Shown piece after piece: positions 45,840-53,977 of a stretch of 64,000 nt of DNA. Position numbers and translations under genes: made by a program. Origin of the DNA: Pseudomonadota bacterium (GTDB lineage Bacteria > Pseudomonadota > Alphaproteobacteria > Reyranellales > Reyranellaceae). The notes under the pieces are model-generated. The model did not search any database. It saw nothing but the letters and a program-made list of their open reading frames with translations, and had not been told where the DNA came from. How positions within the stretch are numbered: the stretch's first letter is position 1; the number at the start of each line of letters is the position of its first letter. The stretch covers positions 46,682 to 110,681 of the forward strand of contig JAFEBU010000032.1 in NCBI GenBank assembly GCA_018242505.1. The letters run 5' to 3'.

Positions 45840-46313
45840 ATGAAACTCCTGACTCCCGTCGCCCCTGATGATCTCGCCGCCGTGCGGGTCTGGTTCGGCA
45901 CGCTGGCGCGGCATTGTCGCGCCGTCGACTACGAGGGCGCGCGACCGATCTTTGCCGAGGACATGATCGCTTTCGGCACCTTCACCGACTTCATGCACGG
46001 CCGCGAGTCCGCGGAACAGAAGCAGTGGCGCAATGTCTGGGGCACCATTCGCAATTTCCGCTACGACCTCGACAAGGTCGAGGCGATCGTGTCAGCCGAC
46101 CGCCTGACCGCGGTCGGCATGGCAGTGTGGCAGTCCGACGGCTTTTATCCCAATGGCGACCGTTTCGACCGCCCGGGGCGCACGACAGTGGTGCTGGGTC
46201 GCAAGAAGGTCGGCGATCCCTTCATCGCCACCCATACGCACATGTCGCTGTTCCGCGGCACGCCGGACAGGAGCCATGGCAGCTTCGCGCAGTCAGCGGT
46301 CGAGCCGGCCTAA
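45840..46313 (+). CDS. SnoaL/NTF2-like (DUF4440-type) protein
   Basis: A 157-residue protein with the cystatin-like alpha+beta NTF2 fold pattern ([54 protein letters not shown]). Such proteins are small-molecule-binding pockets or isomerases, and no specific function can be given. It starts 9 bases after the S49 peptidase. Its stop overlaps the stop of the convergent gdx gene. Confidence 0.75.
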   Translation: MKLLTPVAPDDLAAVRVWFGTLARHCRAVDYEGARPIFAEDMIAFGTFTDFMHGRESAEQKQWRNVWGTIRNFRYDLDKVEAIVSADRLTAVGMAVWQSDGFYPNGDRFDRPGRTTVVLGRKKVGDPFIATHTHMSLFRGTPDRSHGSFAQSAVEPA

Positions 46314-46630
46314 ACGGCGCTTGTAAACTTGAGGCCGATGATGCCCGCCACGATCAAGGCGATCGAGGCGAGCCGCATCCAATCGGCTGCTTCGCCGAAC
46401 AGGAAGATGCCGAGGACCGCCGTGCCGACGGCGCCGATGCCGGTCCAGACCGCGTAGCCGGTGCCGACCGGCAAAGTCTTGAGCGCCATGCCGAGCAGGA
46501 CGACGCTCACGACCATCGCCGTGCCGGTCAGGATCGACGGCACGAGCCGCGTGAAGCCTTCGGTATATTTCAGCCCGATTGCCCAGCCGATCTCGCAGAG
46601 ACCGGCGACCAGGAGAAGGAGCCATGCCAT
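46310..46630 (-). CDS. gdx: Guanidinium exporter Gdx (SugE), SMR family
   Basis: A 106-residue four-helix small multidrug resistance protein with the membrane-embedded Glu in [20 protein letters not shown] and the [16 protein letters not shown] block. The WAxGLKYTxGFTRL variant marks the Gdx/SugE subtype that exports guanidinium in exchange for protons, not the QacE multidrug subtype. The upstream guanidine-II riboswitch strongly supports this. ATG 46630 has AAAGGG eight bases upstream. Confidence 0.95.
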   Translation of the reverse strand: MAWLLLLVAGLCEIGWAIGLKYTEGFTRLVPSILTGTAMVVSVVLLGMALKTLPVGTGYAVWTGIGAVGTAVLGIFLFGEAADWMRLASIALIVAGIIGLKFTSAV

Positions 46631-46651
46631 GGGACGCACCCTTTGCCAAAA

Positions 46652-46698
46652 GCCGGGCCGTCCCGACATCTCCCCGATCAAAGCGGGGTCGTCCCCGC
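46652..46698 (-). promoter_or_regulatory. Guanidine-II (mini-ykkC) riboswitch
   Basis: The gdx leader (minus strand) holds two short hairpins with ACGR loops, the defining feature of the class. Hairpin 1 is GCGGGG-ACGA-CCCCGC (46698-46683) and hairpin 2 is GTCGGG-ACGG-CCCGGC (46667-46652), joined by a 15-base linker. It lies 21 bases before the gdx ATG. Family knowledge: guanidine binding dimerises the loops and frees the downstream ribosome site. Confidence 0.93.
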
Positions 46699-46767
46699 GG
46701 GGCTGCAGGCTCAGTTAGGAAGCGGTGACGAGGTACGCAAGCCGTTTCGGCGTCGTCACTGCCACCA

Positions 46768-46813
46768 CTTTCAGGTCGAATCCATCGCGCCTTTCAGGTC
46801 GGATCCATCGCGC
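46768..46813. repeat. 23-bp tandem duplication at the end of the carbamoylase gene
   Basis: The 23-base unit starting CTTTCAGGTCG occurs at 46768-46790 and again at 46791-46813 with a single difference (A/G). The second copy contains the present stop codon, so the first copy is leftover sequence beyond the stop. Confidence 0.8.
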
Positions 46814-47729
46814 CCTTGCGGTCGACAATCATCCGGTACTGATCGGGTTGGCGATGAACGGCAAAGTTGAAGGTCGTCGTCTTGTAGCTCTTGCCGGCGT
46901 CGAGGTCGCAGCGATGCACGATCAGTTCGTCGCCCTCGCCCGCAGCGCGCGCCACGACCTTGCCCGACGGCGCCACGATCATGCTGTCGGCGAGCGACGG
47001 GACGCCTTCCTCCGTCCCGCCCTTGGCGACGCCGATCACCCAGGTGCCGTTCTGGTAGGCGCCGGCCTGCATCGAGAGCTGGTTGTGGAACCAGGAGTGC
47101 TCGTCGTGATCCGGCGCCGGCGCGTTGTGTAGCGGTGTGTTGTAGCCCAGCATCACCATCTCGACGTTCTGCAAGCCCATCACCCGGTAGGTCTCGGGCC
47201 AGCGCCGGTCGTTGCAGATGCACATGCCCATGTTGCCGCCGAACGCCTTGACCACCGGGAAGCCAAGATTGCCGACCTCGAAGTAGCGCTTCTCCAGATG
47301 CTGGAACGGCCGCGCCGGCTCGTGCTCGGCATGCCCCGGCAGATGGATCTTGCGATACTTGCCGACGATGCGGCCGTCGGGCTCGACCAGGATGGCGGTA
47401 TTGAAGCGCCTGATGCGGCCGCCCTCGTTGACGAGCTCGGCATAGCCCAGGGAGAAGCCGAGGCCCAGGCGCTTGGCTTCGGTGAAGAGCGGCGCGGTCT
47501 CGTTCGACGGCATCTCCTTTTCGAAAAACGAATCGATCTCCGCCTGGTCGGTCATCCACCAACGCGGAAAGAACGTCGTGAGCGTGAGCTCGGGAAACAC
47601 CACGAGATCGCAGCCCATGCGCCTGGCCTCACGCAGATGCGCGACCATGCGTTCCACCACATCGCGCCGTGTATGGCGGCGCTCGATCGGTCCCATTTGC
47701 GCCGCGCCGACCGTCAGAAACCTGCTCAT
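46794..47729 (-). CDS. N-carbamoyl-D-amino-acid hydrolase-like (nitrilase superfamily)
   Basis: A 311-residue carbon-nitrogen hydrolase with the catalytic triad Glu in VVFPELTLTTFFPRW, Lys in KYRKIHLPGH and Cys in MCICNDRRWPETYRVMG. Several blocks, including RPFQHLEKRYFE and HNQLSMQAGAYQNG, are those of Agrobacterium D-carbamoylase, which converts N-carbamoyl-D-amino acids to D-amino acids, CO2 and ammonia. ATG 47729 is chosen because GGAGG precedes it; the GTG two codons earlier is less likely. The last codons are followed by a 23-bp tandem duplication. No D-hydantoinase gene is in the window. Confidence 0.88.
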   Translation of the reverse strand: MSRFLTVGAAQMGPIERRHTRRDVVERMVAHLREARRMGCDLVVFPELTLTTFFPRWWMTDQAEIDSFFEKEMPSNETAPLFTEAKRLGLGFSLGYAELVNEGGRIRRFNTAILVEPDGRIVGKYRKIHLPGHAEHEPARPFQHLEKRYFEVGNLGFPVVKAFGGNMGMCICNDRRWPETYRVMGLQNVEMVMLGYNTPLHNAPAPDHDEHSWFHNQLSMQAGAYQNGTWVIGVAKGGTEEGVPSLADSMIVAPSGKVVARAAGEGDELIVHRCDLDAGKSYKTTTFNFAVHRQPDQYRMIVDRKGAMDPT

Positions 47730-47778
47730 CGTCACCTCCGGCAGCGATTATCCCCGCGGAAGGTCGATGGTCCAAGAC

Positions 47779-48612
47779 CTATGGCCCTGCCCGTTTCACG
47801 TCGTTGGTAAACTCCGCCGAGCAGAACGTGCCCCCCTGGAAGAGATCGCTCACCGGGTCGGGGCCGATCTTCGCCTGTTCGGCTTCAGCATGGGCGCGAA
47901 AGGCCTCGGCTTTGCCGGTCGGACGGTAGCCGAGCTTCTGCGCCCGGGAATTGTCCCACCAGCTCGCTGCATTGTCCGAGGCCCCGTAGAGGATCTCGAA
48001 ACGCACCTTGGGATGATCGAGTCCGATCTGGATCAGTTGAACGAGATCCTCCGGCGAGATCCAGATCGAGAGCCGCCGCACGTCCACCGGCCGTGGACCG
48101 ACATTGCCGATCCGGAGACAGGTGACATCAATCCCGTGCTTGTCTGAATAGAGCGCGCCCAGCGCCTCGCCAAAGGCCTTGCTGACGCCATAGCGGCTGT
48201 CCGGCCGCACCGTGACGTCGGTGCCAATCCGCTTCCTGCGCGGATAGAAGCCGATGGCGTGATTGGACGAGGCGAAGACGATCCGCTTGACGCCCGCCTG
48301 CCGCGCCGCCTCGAAAAGATTGTAGCAGCCGATGATGTTGGCCTGGAGGATCGAGTCCCACGGCCCTTCGCTGGCCTGGCCGCCGAAATGCAGGACGCTG
48401 TGCGCACCTTCCATCACGCTTGCGACCTCATCCGGCCTGGTGAGGTCGGCGGCGACGAACGTCTCACCCGACTGAAGGTCCTTCGGCCTCACGCGATCGC
48501 TCAGCACCAAGCCTGGATATAGCCTGGCCAGCAATGGTCGAATCATCGTCCCGATCCCACCCGCAGCACCAGTGAAGATAATTCGGCGCGACCTGTCGGG
48601 AGCTTCGGGCAT
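47779..48612 (-). CDS. udh: Uronate dehydrogenase
   Basis: A 277-residue extended short-chain dehydrogenase with NAD-binding FTGAAGGIGTMIRPLL, VLHFGGQASEGPW, the catalytic Tyr/Lys in SRYGVSKAFGE, ASSNHAIGFYPR and the late SDNAASWWDN and FQGGTF blocks. These match Agrobacterium/Pseudomonas Udh, which oxidises galacturonate/glucuronate to the aldarolactone. ATG 48612 has AAAAGGAA upstream; ATG 48630 is the alternative. No other uronate-pathway genes are nearby. Confidence 0.88.
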   Translation of the reverse strand: MPEAPDRSRRIIFTGAAGGIGTMIRPLLARLYPGLVLSDRVRPKDLQSGETFVAADLTRPDEVASVMEGAHSVLHFGGQASEGPWDSILQANIIGCYNLFEAARQAGVKRIVFASSNHAIGFYPRRKRIGTDVTVRPDSRYGVSKAFGEALGALYSDKHGIDVTCLRIGNVGPRPVDVRRLSIWISPEDLVQLIQIGLDHPKVRFEILYGASDNAASWWDNSRAQKLGYRPTGKAEAFRAHAEAEQAKIGPDPVSDLFQGGTFCSAEFTNDVKRAGP

Positions 48613-48756
48613 TGCGTTGTTCCTTTTCATTATGGCTTTTCACTATGGCTTTGCGTTGTAGCCGGGGAGCCGGATTCGGGCGATGCCCATGGCTGCATGT
48701 CTGAGGGCAATCGCCGCGCTCTGCGTACGGACCCGTACCTGCATGGGGGCAGCTGA

Positions 48757-49340
48757 TTCCGCCTGCATCGAACGGAAGTCGCGTTGGGACTCACGGCGAA
48801 GCTCCTGGCCATGCTGCTTCTACCGGGAGCATCGCGGTTCTCGTCACCGACGGGCCGGTCACGTGCGCGCCCGCGAGTGGGAACGGAAGTCGCGTTGGGA
48901 CTCACGGCGAAGCTCCTGGTCATGCTGCTTCTACCGGGAGCATCGTGGTGCTCGTCACCGGCGGGCCGGCCACGTGCGCGCCCGCGACGCAGGAGACGAT
49001 CTACGATCAGCTCACCGCGGCGAAGCGAACCACGGCTCGCCAAGTCGAGAAATACTTCCGCACGATTCGCAACGAGCTGCAGGTCCTTGCCGCCTCGGAG
49101 ATGGTGGTCGGCACCATGTGCGGCTTTCGCTCGGCCTTCGAGGAACTCGATCGCAGCTTCCGCTCAACGCTTTGCCGGCGCCCATTGCAAACCGCTTGCG
49201 CGGCGGCAAACGCAGCATCGCCGACGGCTTTGCCGAGATCGGTGTCGCCTTTGCCGATCTCGTGGGCTTCACCACGCTGACGTCGCGGCACGATCGAGAT
49301 CAGGGGAAAGGAAGCGTCGAGGCGTGGCTGTTGCAATTCC
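48757..49340 (+). pseudogene. Decayed class III adenylate/guanylate cyclase
   Basis: Pieces of one cyclase gene lie in three frames: a leader-like LTAKLLVMLLLPGAS; then ETIYDQLTAAKRTTARQVEK, YFRTIRNELQVLAASEMVVG and FRSAFEELDRSF, typical of a periplasmic sensor domain; then directly LPAPIANRLRGGKRSIADGF and the start of a catalytic domain, VAFADLVGFTTL. Most of the sensor is missing between the second and third parts, and the catalytic domain stops after its first motif. The first part is tandemly duplicated. Nothing else is seen in 48613-49349. Confidence 0.8.
48771..48987 (+). repeat. 111-bp tandem duplication inside the cyclase relic
   Basis: The sequence beginning AACGGAAGTCGCGTTGGGAC at 48771 recurs at 48882, exactly 111 bases (37 codons) later, and stays alike to about 48987 with about five single-base differences. 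It duplicates the leader/first-TM part of the cyclase. The divergence shows it is not brand new. Confidence 0.9.
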
Positions 49341-49349
49341 GGACCGCGC

Positions 49350-50576
49350 TCACCTTTCCGCCAGCTCCAGCATCAGGTTCAGGAGCACCTCTGCACCGGC
49401 CACCAGATCCGCGGGCTCGGTGTGCTCCTTGACGTTGTGGGAAAGCCCGGCGACGGATGGCACAAAGATCATCGCCGTCGGACAGAGCCGCTGCATCATC
49501 TGCGCATCGTGGCCGGCGCCCGACGGCATGCGGCGCGTGCCGAGGGTCAACGCCCGGGCATGATGCTCGACGCGGTCGACGAGCCCTGCATCGAAGATCA
49601 CCGGCTCGAACCGGGCCAGCACCTTGGCTTCCACGTCGAGGCGTTCCTCGCGGGCGATCTCGGCGATATGCGCGGCAACCCGTGCCTCGGCGTTCTTCAG
49701 TTTGGCTTCATCGGTGTTGCGCAGGTCGACGGTGAAGATGGCACGGTTGGGCACGACATTGATCAGGTTTGGCCGCAACGAAAGCGATCCCACCGTCGCC
49801 ACCTGGTGCCCGCCCATGTCCAGCGCAAGCTTGCGGGCAAAGAGGGTGACGGAGGCGGCGAGATAGCCCGCATCGCGACGCAGCCGCATCGGCGTGGTAC
49901 CGGCGTGGTTGGAGACACCGGTGACGGTATACTCGGTCCAGGAAATGCCCTGCACACTTTCAACGACGCCGATACGGACCTTCTCCTCGTCGAGGATCGG
50001 TCCCTGCTCGATATGCAGCTCGAGAAAGGCATGGGGCCGGAGCGCGCCGGGCTTCGCAAGGCCGAGATAGCCGATGCGGCGCAACTCGTCGCCGACCGAG
50101 ACGCCGCCCCTGTCCGCCGCGGCATAGGCCTCGTTGAGGCCAAGCCCTCCAGCGTAGACGAGGCTCCCCATCATGTCGGGCTGGAAGCGCGCACCTTCCT
50201 CATTGGTGAAGAACGCGACAGCAATCGGGCGGCGTGTCGTGATCCCGCTTGCGTTCAGAGCGCGCACCACTTCGAGACCGGCCAGGACACCGTAATTGCC
50301 GTCGTAACGGCCGCCGGTGCGGACAGTGTCGATGTGGCTGCCGGTCATGATCGGCGACACGTTCTCGCGGCCAGCGCGCAGGCCGATCACATTGCCGATG
50401 GCGTCGACCCGCACCTCGAGCCCCAATGCCTTCATCCAGCCCGTGACGAGGTCGCGGCCGGCCTTGTCCTCGTCGCTGAGCGCCAACCGTGCGCAACCGC
50501 CGCCTTCGATCGCGCCGATGCGCGCAAGCTCGTCCAGGGCTCTCAGAAGGCTCGCGCCATCGATCGCAGGGATCAT
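49350..50576 (-). CDS. Zn-dependent amidase, N-carbamoyl-L-amino-acid hydrolase type (M20 family)
   Basis: A 408-residue M20/M28-fold enzyme with metal-binding MTGSHIDTVRTGGRYDGNYG, FFTNEEGARFQPDMMGS, ELHIEQGPILDEE, dimerisation-domain GVSNHAGTTPMRLRRDAG, and MPSGAGHDAQMMQRLC. This family covers L-N-carbamoylase, ureidoglycolate/allantoate amidohydrolases and beta-ureidopropionase; which one cannot be decided from sequence. The presence of a D-carbamoylase-like gene 1.6 kb away favours carbamoyl-amino-acid chemistry. It is divergent from dsbD. Confidence 0.9.
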   Translation of the reverse strand: MIPAIDGASLLRALDELARIGAIEGGGCARLALSDEDKAGRDLVTGWMKALGLEVRVDAIGNVIGLRAGRENVSPIMTGSHIDTVRTGGRYDGNYGVLAGLEVVRALNASGITTRRPIAVAFFTNEEGARFQPDMMGSLVYAGGLGLNEAYAAADRGGVSVGDELRRIGYLGLAKPGALRPHAFLELHIEQGPILDEEKVRIGVVESVQGISWTEYTVTGVSNHAGTTPMRLRRDAGYLAASVTLFARKLALDMGGHQVATVGSLSLRPNLINVVPNRAIFTVDLRNTDEAKLKNAEARVAAHIAEIAREERLDVEAKVLARFEPVIFDAGLVDRVEHHARALTLGTRRMPSGAGHDAQMMQRLCPTAMIFVPSVAGLSHNVKEHTEPADLVAGAEVLLNLMLELAER

Positions 50577-50692
50577 TGTTTCCTCAAGGAAACCAAGACC
50601 TTAGACGACGAGAAGCGCCGAGGCAAAAGATCACGCTGCCTTGATCCGGATTGCCTTGCCACGGCCCTGTCGCCGGCTCACTTAATGGGCCT

Positions 50693-52831
50693 ATGTCGCG
50701 CCTTCTGGCTTTTCTCGTTTCGCTTGTGCTGGCATTGCCTGCCGCGGCGCAGTCTGTCGTCACGACCGACAATGTGCGCGCCGAGCTCCTTTCCGAGGTC
50801 TCGCAGGTGAAGCCTGGCGAGCCCTTCTGGGTCGCCTTGCGCGAGACCATGCAGCCGCACTGGCACACCTACTGGAAGAACCCGGGCGATGCCGGGCAGC
50901 CGACCGATATCGCCTGGAAACTGCCCGCCGGCGTGACCGCCGGCCCGATCGTCTGGCCGACCCCCACCAAGATCGATGTGAGTGGCGTCGTCAATTACGG
51001 CTTCGAGGGCGACGTTCTGCTGCTGGTGAAGATCACGCCCCCGGCCGACTTCACCGGATCGACTCTGCCGCTCGCCGCCGAGGCGAATTGGCTGGTCTGC
51101 AGCGACGTCTGCATTCCCGAGAACGGCAAGTTCACTCTCACCCTTCCGGTCGGACCTGCAGCCACGCCCGCCGATCCGGCCACCCGCGCGCTGTTCGATG
51201 CGGCGCGCCGTCAGGTGCCGATGGAAAGTCCGTGGCCAGCCCGGTTCGGCGTCGCAAAGTCGGGGGATCCATTTCTCGTCGTCGACGCCAAGGGTCTGAA
51301 GCCCGACACGATCCGCGACGTCTATTTCTTCCCCGCCGAATGGGGCGCCGTTGCCAACATGGCCACGCAGTCGGCGCGCGTGACGGCCGACGGCATTCGC
51401 ATTCCGCTGAAGAAAGGCGACGCCAAGGCCGCGATGCCGCAGCGGATCGCCGGCACTCTGCAGCTCAGCGAAAAGACCGCCGACGGCGAGCACCGCCAGG
51501 CGTTCGACATCGCAGCGACGTTCGATCCGACGCTCGCAGCCGATGCCGCACCACTGACCGCATCAGGGGATGATGGCGAGACACTGGCGCTTTGGAAGGC
51601 TCTCGTATTCGCCTTGCTGGGCGGGCTGATCCTGAACCTGATGCCGTGCGTCTTTCCGGTGCTGGCGATGAAGGCGGCCTCGTTCGTCCGCCTTGCCGGC
51701 CAGTCGCGTCGCGACATCCGGCGCGACGGCCTCGCCTATGCGGCAGGCGTCCTGGTGACGTTCGGGCTGATGGCCGCGGTCGTGCTGGCAATCCGCGCCG
51801 GTGTGGGTGAGGTAAGCTGGGGTTTCCAGTTCCAGTCGCCGATTTTCTCGCTCCTGATCGCCTATCTCTTTTTCGTGGTCGGCCTCAATCTGTCGGGCGC
51901 GTTCGAGGTCGGCGGTCGTTTCACCGGCCTGGGCCAAGGGCTCGCCAGCCGTTCCGGCACCACGGGCGCCTTCTTCACCGGCGCGCTGGCGGTCATCGTC
52001 GCCACTCCCTGCACCGCGCCTTTCATGGCCGCAGCGCTGGGCTTTGCCCTGAGCAAGCCAGCGCCACAGACCGTCGCGGTGCTGCTGGCGATGGGGCTTG
52101 GCCTGGCGCTTCCCTACCTGGCGCTGGCGTTCACCCCTGCCCTGCAGCGGCTGATGCCACGTCCGGGAGCCTGGATGGACCGGCTGCGCCAGTTCCTCGC
52201 CTTCCCGATGTATGCCTCTGCGGTCTGGATGATCTGGGTGCTGACCCAGCAAGCCGGCGCGGACGGCGTGCTCTATGCGTTGGGCGGCATGATCCTGATC
52301 GCCTTCGCCATCTGGCTGCTGCGGCTTGGCACGCCGGTCTCGCCGACCGTCTGGCTGCGCCGCGGCGTCGCTGCCCTCGCCGTGCTGCTGGCCTTCGCCG
52401 CCGCACTCAAGGTCGAGGATCAGCCGGCAACGGCCGCCTCGGCCTCGGGCGGGCCATCCGCGGGCGTCGGCTTCGATGGCTGGGAACGTTTCTCCCGTGC
52501 CCGCCTCGACGAGGCTGTCACCGCACGCAAACCGGTGTTCGTCGATTTCACCGCCGCATGGTGCATCACCTGCCTGGTCAACGAGCGTGTCGCGCTGGAG
52601 ACGGCGAACACGCGACATGCCTTCGAGCAGACCGGAACGGTGAAGCTCAGGGGCGACTGGACCAATCGCGACCCCGAGATCACGGCGATGCTGAAGGAAC
52701 TCGGCCGCGCCGGGGTGCCGCTCTATCTCTACTGGGCGCCGGGCGCCGACCGGCCGACGATCCTGCCGCAGATCCTGACCGAGGCCTCGGTCATCGCCAC
52801 GCTCACCTCGAGCCAGCAAGCCAAACGATAG
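50693..52831 (+). CDS. DsbD/ScsB-like protein-disulfide reductase
   Basis: A 712-residue membrane protein. It has a signal peptide (MSRLLAFLVSLVLALPAAAQ), a periplasmic N-terminal domain of about 270 residues with a Cys pair (WLVCSDVCIPENG), eight or so TM helices with the redox pair in NLMPCVFPVLAMKA and ATPCTAPFMAAALG, and a C-terminal thioredoxin domain with active site AAWCITCLVNERV. It carries electrons from cytoplasmic thioredoxin to periplasmic partners. The long N-terminal domain fits the ScsB type more than E. coli DsbD. ATG 50693 is chosen because a signal peptide begins there. The redoxin downstream is a likely partner. Confidence 0.92.
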   Translation: MSRLLAFLVSLVLALPAAAQSVVTTDNVRAELLSEVSQVKPGEPFWVALRETMQPHWHTYWKNPGDAGQPTDIAWKLPAGVTAGPIVWPTPTKIDVSGVVNYGFEGDVLLLVKITPPADFTGSTLPLAAEANWLVCSDVCIPENGKFTLTLPVGPAATPADPATRALFDAARRQVPMESPWPARFGVAKSGDPFLVVDAKGLKPDTIRDVYFFPAEWGAVANMATQSARVTADGIRIPLKKGDAKAAMPQRIAGTLQLSEKTADGEHRQAFDIAATFDPTLAADAAPLTASGDDGETLALWKALVFALLGGLILNLMPCVFPVLAMKAASFVRLAGQSRRDIRRDGLAYAAGVLVTFGLMAAVVLAIRAGVGEVSWGFQFQSPIFSLLIAYLFFVVGLNLSGAFEVGGRFTGLGQGLASRSGTTGAFFTGALAVIVATPCTAPFMAAALGFALSKPAPQTVAVLLAMGLGLALPYLALAFTPALQRLMPRPGAWMDRLRQFLAFPMYASAVWMIWVLTQQAGADGVLYALGGMILIAFAIWLLRLGTPVSPTVWLRRGVAALAVLLAFAAALKVEDQPATAASASGGPSAGVGFDGWERFSRARLDEAVTARKPVFVDFTAAWCITCLVNERVALETANTRHAFEQTGTVKLRGDWTNRDPEITAMLKELGRAGVPLYLYWAPGADRPTILPQILTEASVIATLTSSQQAKR

Positions 52832-52839
52832 GAGGCATC

Positions 52840-53472
52840 ATGTCGAACGTCGTGGTTCATCGCCGCTCGTTGCTTTTGGGAAGCATGGTCCTTGCCGTCG
52901 CGCCTGTCGCGGCCCACGCCACGTCCGATCTCGGCAAACCTGCCCCTCTCTTCACCGCAACCGACAGCAACGGCAAGAGCTGGTCGCTGGCCGGGCTGCG
53001 GGGCAAGATCGTCGTGCTGGAGACGACCAATCACGGCTGCCCCTATGTCGGCAAGCACTACCGCTCCGGCAACATGCAGGCCCAGCAGCGCGAGGCGGCG
53101 GCCGGGGGCATGATCTGGCTCACCGTGGCATCCTCAGCGCCCGGCAAGCAGGGCTACGTGACCGCGACCCAGGCCAACGAGATCGTGGCGGAGCACCATG
53201 CGGCGCCGGCCGCGGTGCTGCTCGACCCCGAAAGTGCGATCGCGCGCGCCTATGGCGCGACCGTCACGCCGCACATGTACATCATCGATGCCTCCGGTGT
53301 GCTGGTCTACAAGGGCGGCATCGATTCCATCGCCACAGCCGATAGCAACGATATCCCGCGCGCCAAGCAATATGTTCGGGCCGCCCTTGCCGAGCTGCTG
53401 GCCGACAAGCCGGTCACCGATGCCTCGACGCGGCCCTACGGTTGCAATCTGAAATACGCCGAGAGCGCCTGA
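52840..53472 (+). CDS. Periplasmic thioredoxin-fold (redoxin) protein
   Basis: A 210-residue AhpC/TSA-Redoxin-fold protein with a twin-arginine-like leader (HRRSLLLGSMVLAVAPVAAHA). The active-site loop is TNHGCPYVGKHY: only the first Cys of a CxxC is present, so peroxiredoxin-like or mixed-disulfide chemistry is more likely than a dithiol reductase. A further Cys lies near the C-terminus (PYGCNLKY), as in many homologues. GGAGG precedes ATG 52840, 8 bases after dsbD, so it is very probably in an operon with it. Confidence 0.87.
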   Translation: MSNVVVHRRSLLLGSMVLAVAPVAAHATSDLGKPAPLFTATDSNGKSWSLAGLRGKIVVLETTNHGCPYVGKHYRSGNMQAQQREAAAGGMIWLTVASSAPGKQGYVTATQANEIVAEHHAAPAAVLLDPESAIARAYGATVTPHMYIIDASGVLVYKGGIDSIATADSNDIPRAKQYVRAALAELLADKPVTDASTRPYGCNLKYAESA

Positions 53473-53476
53473 GGTC

Positions 53477-53666
53477 GCTAGAGCATGTCCCGCTTGAAAA
53501 GAATCATCTCACCCTGAGAAGCGTACGCAGCGCGCATCTCGAAGGGGATGACGAGCACTACGCCTGCTGCCTATCCCACGCCTGCTGCCGACCCTTGGAG
53601 ACGCATCGTTCCGCGATGCTCCTCGGGGCAAGGGGGACGGTTCCAGGAATTTGGAACCCGCTCTAG
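53477..53666. repeat. Dispersed-repeat-like palindromic unit
   Basis: This gene-free stretch is bounded by GCTAGAGC (53477-53484) and its complement GCTCTAG (53660-53666). Inside it are two blocks, TCACCCTGAGAAGCGTACGC and, in opposite orientation, CCCTTGGAGACGC...GCTCCTCGGGGCAAGG, that resemble the 'CCTGAGGAGCG...TCTCGAAGG' palindromes scattered in alphaproteobacterial genomes. The IS element is inserted at the CTAG that ends the unit. Confidence 0.55.
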
Positions 53667-53977
53667 CAGGCTGTTGAAGAAGTGGTTGAGCGACGAGCGA
53701 TGAAGGGGATGTCATCGCCGTGATCGAGGGAGATTTCCCCTTCGAGGGAGCCATCGTCCTGCAGTTCTGCCCACCCGTGGCCGCCAGCTTCCTCCATCTC
53801 GTCGTTACCGTCCCAAGTGAACTCGACGGCGTCGCCGGCGCAGGCGCCATGGATGGAGCCGGTGAGGCAATCGAAGGCGAACTCGCCGCCGTCTTGGTCG
53901 AACAGGATGTAAGCGCCCGGAACGGCCATGTCGTATCCGGGTGTCTCGACGACGCGCCATCGGCCCCGGACGCTCAT
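53663..53977 (-). CDS. IS passenger protein, unknown function
   Basis: A 104-residue acidic protein (MSVRGRWRVVETPGYDMAVP; FAFDCLTGSIHG; FTWDGNDEMEEAGGHGW). The sequence is regular and beta-rich, and no known motif is visible. Its ATG overlaps the transposase TGA (ATGA), so it is translated with the transposase. Its final codons run to the very tip of the IS: the last Cys codon uses the first base of the target duplication and the stop is the TAG of CTAG. It could regulate transposition or be selfish cargo; this is speculation. Confidence 0.7.
   Translation of the reverse strand: MSVRGRWRVVETPGYDMAVPGAYILFDQDGGEFAFDCLTGSIHGACAGDAVEFTWDGNDEMEEAGGHGWAELQDDGSLEGEISLDHGDDIPFIARRSTTSSTAC

Noticed and set aside
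46310..46630. QacE-type multidrug SMR transporter
   Set aside because: The sequence carries the Gdx/SugE-specific [11 protein letters not shown] block and lies behind a guanidine-II riboswitch.
48771..48987. CRISPR-like or functional tandem repeat array
   Set aside because: Only two copies, period 111 bases with no spacer, and both encode the same cyclase segment; it is a simple duplication.
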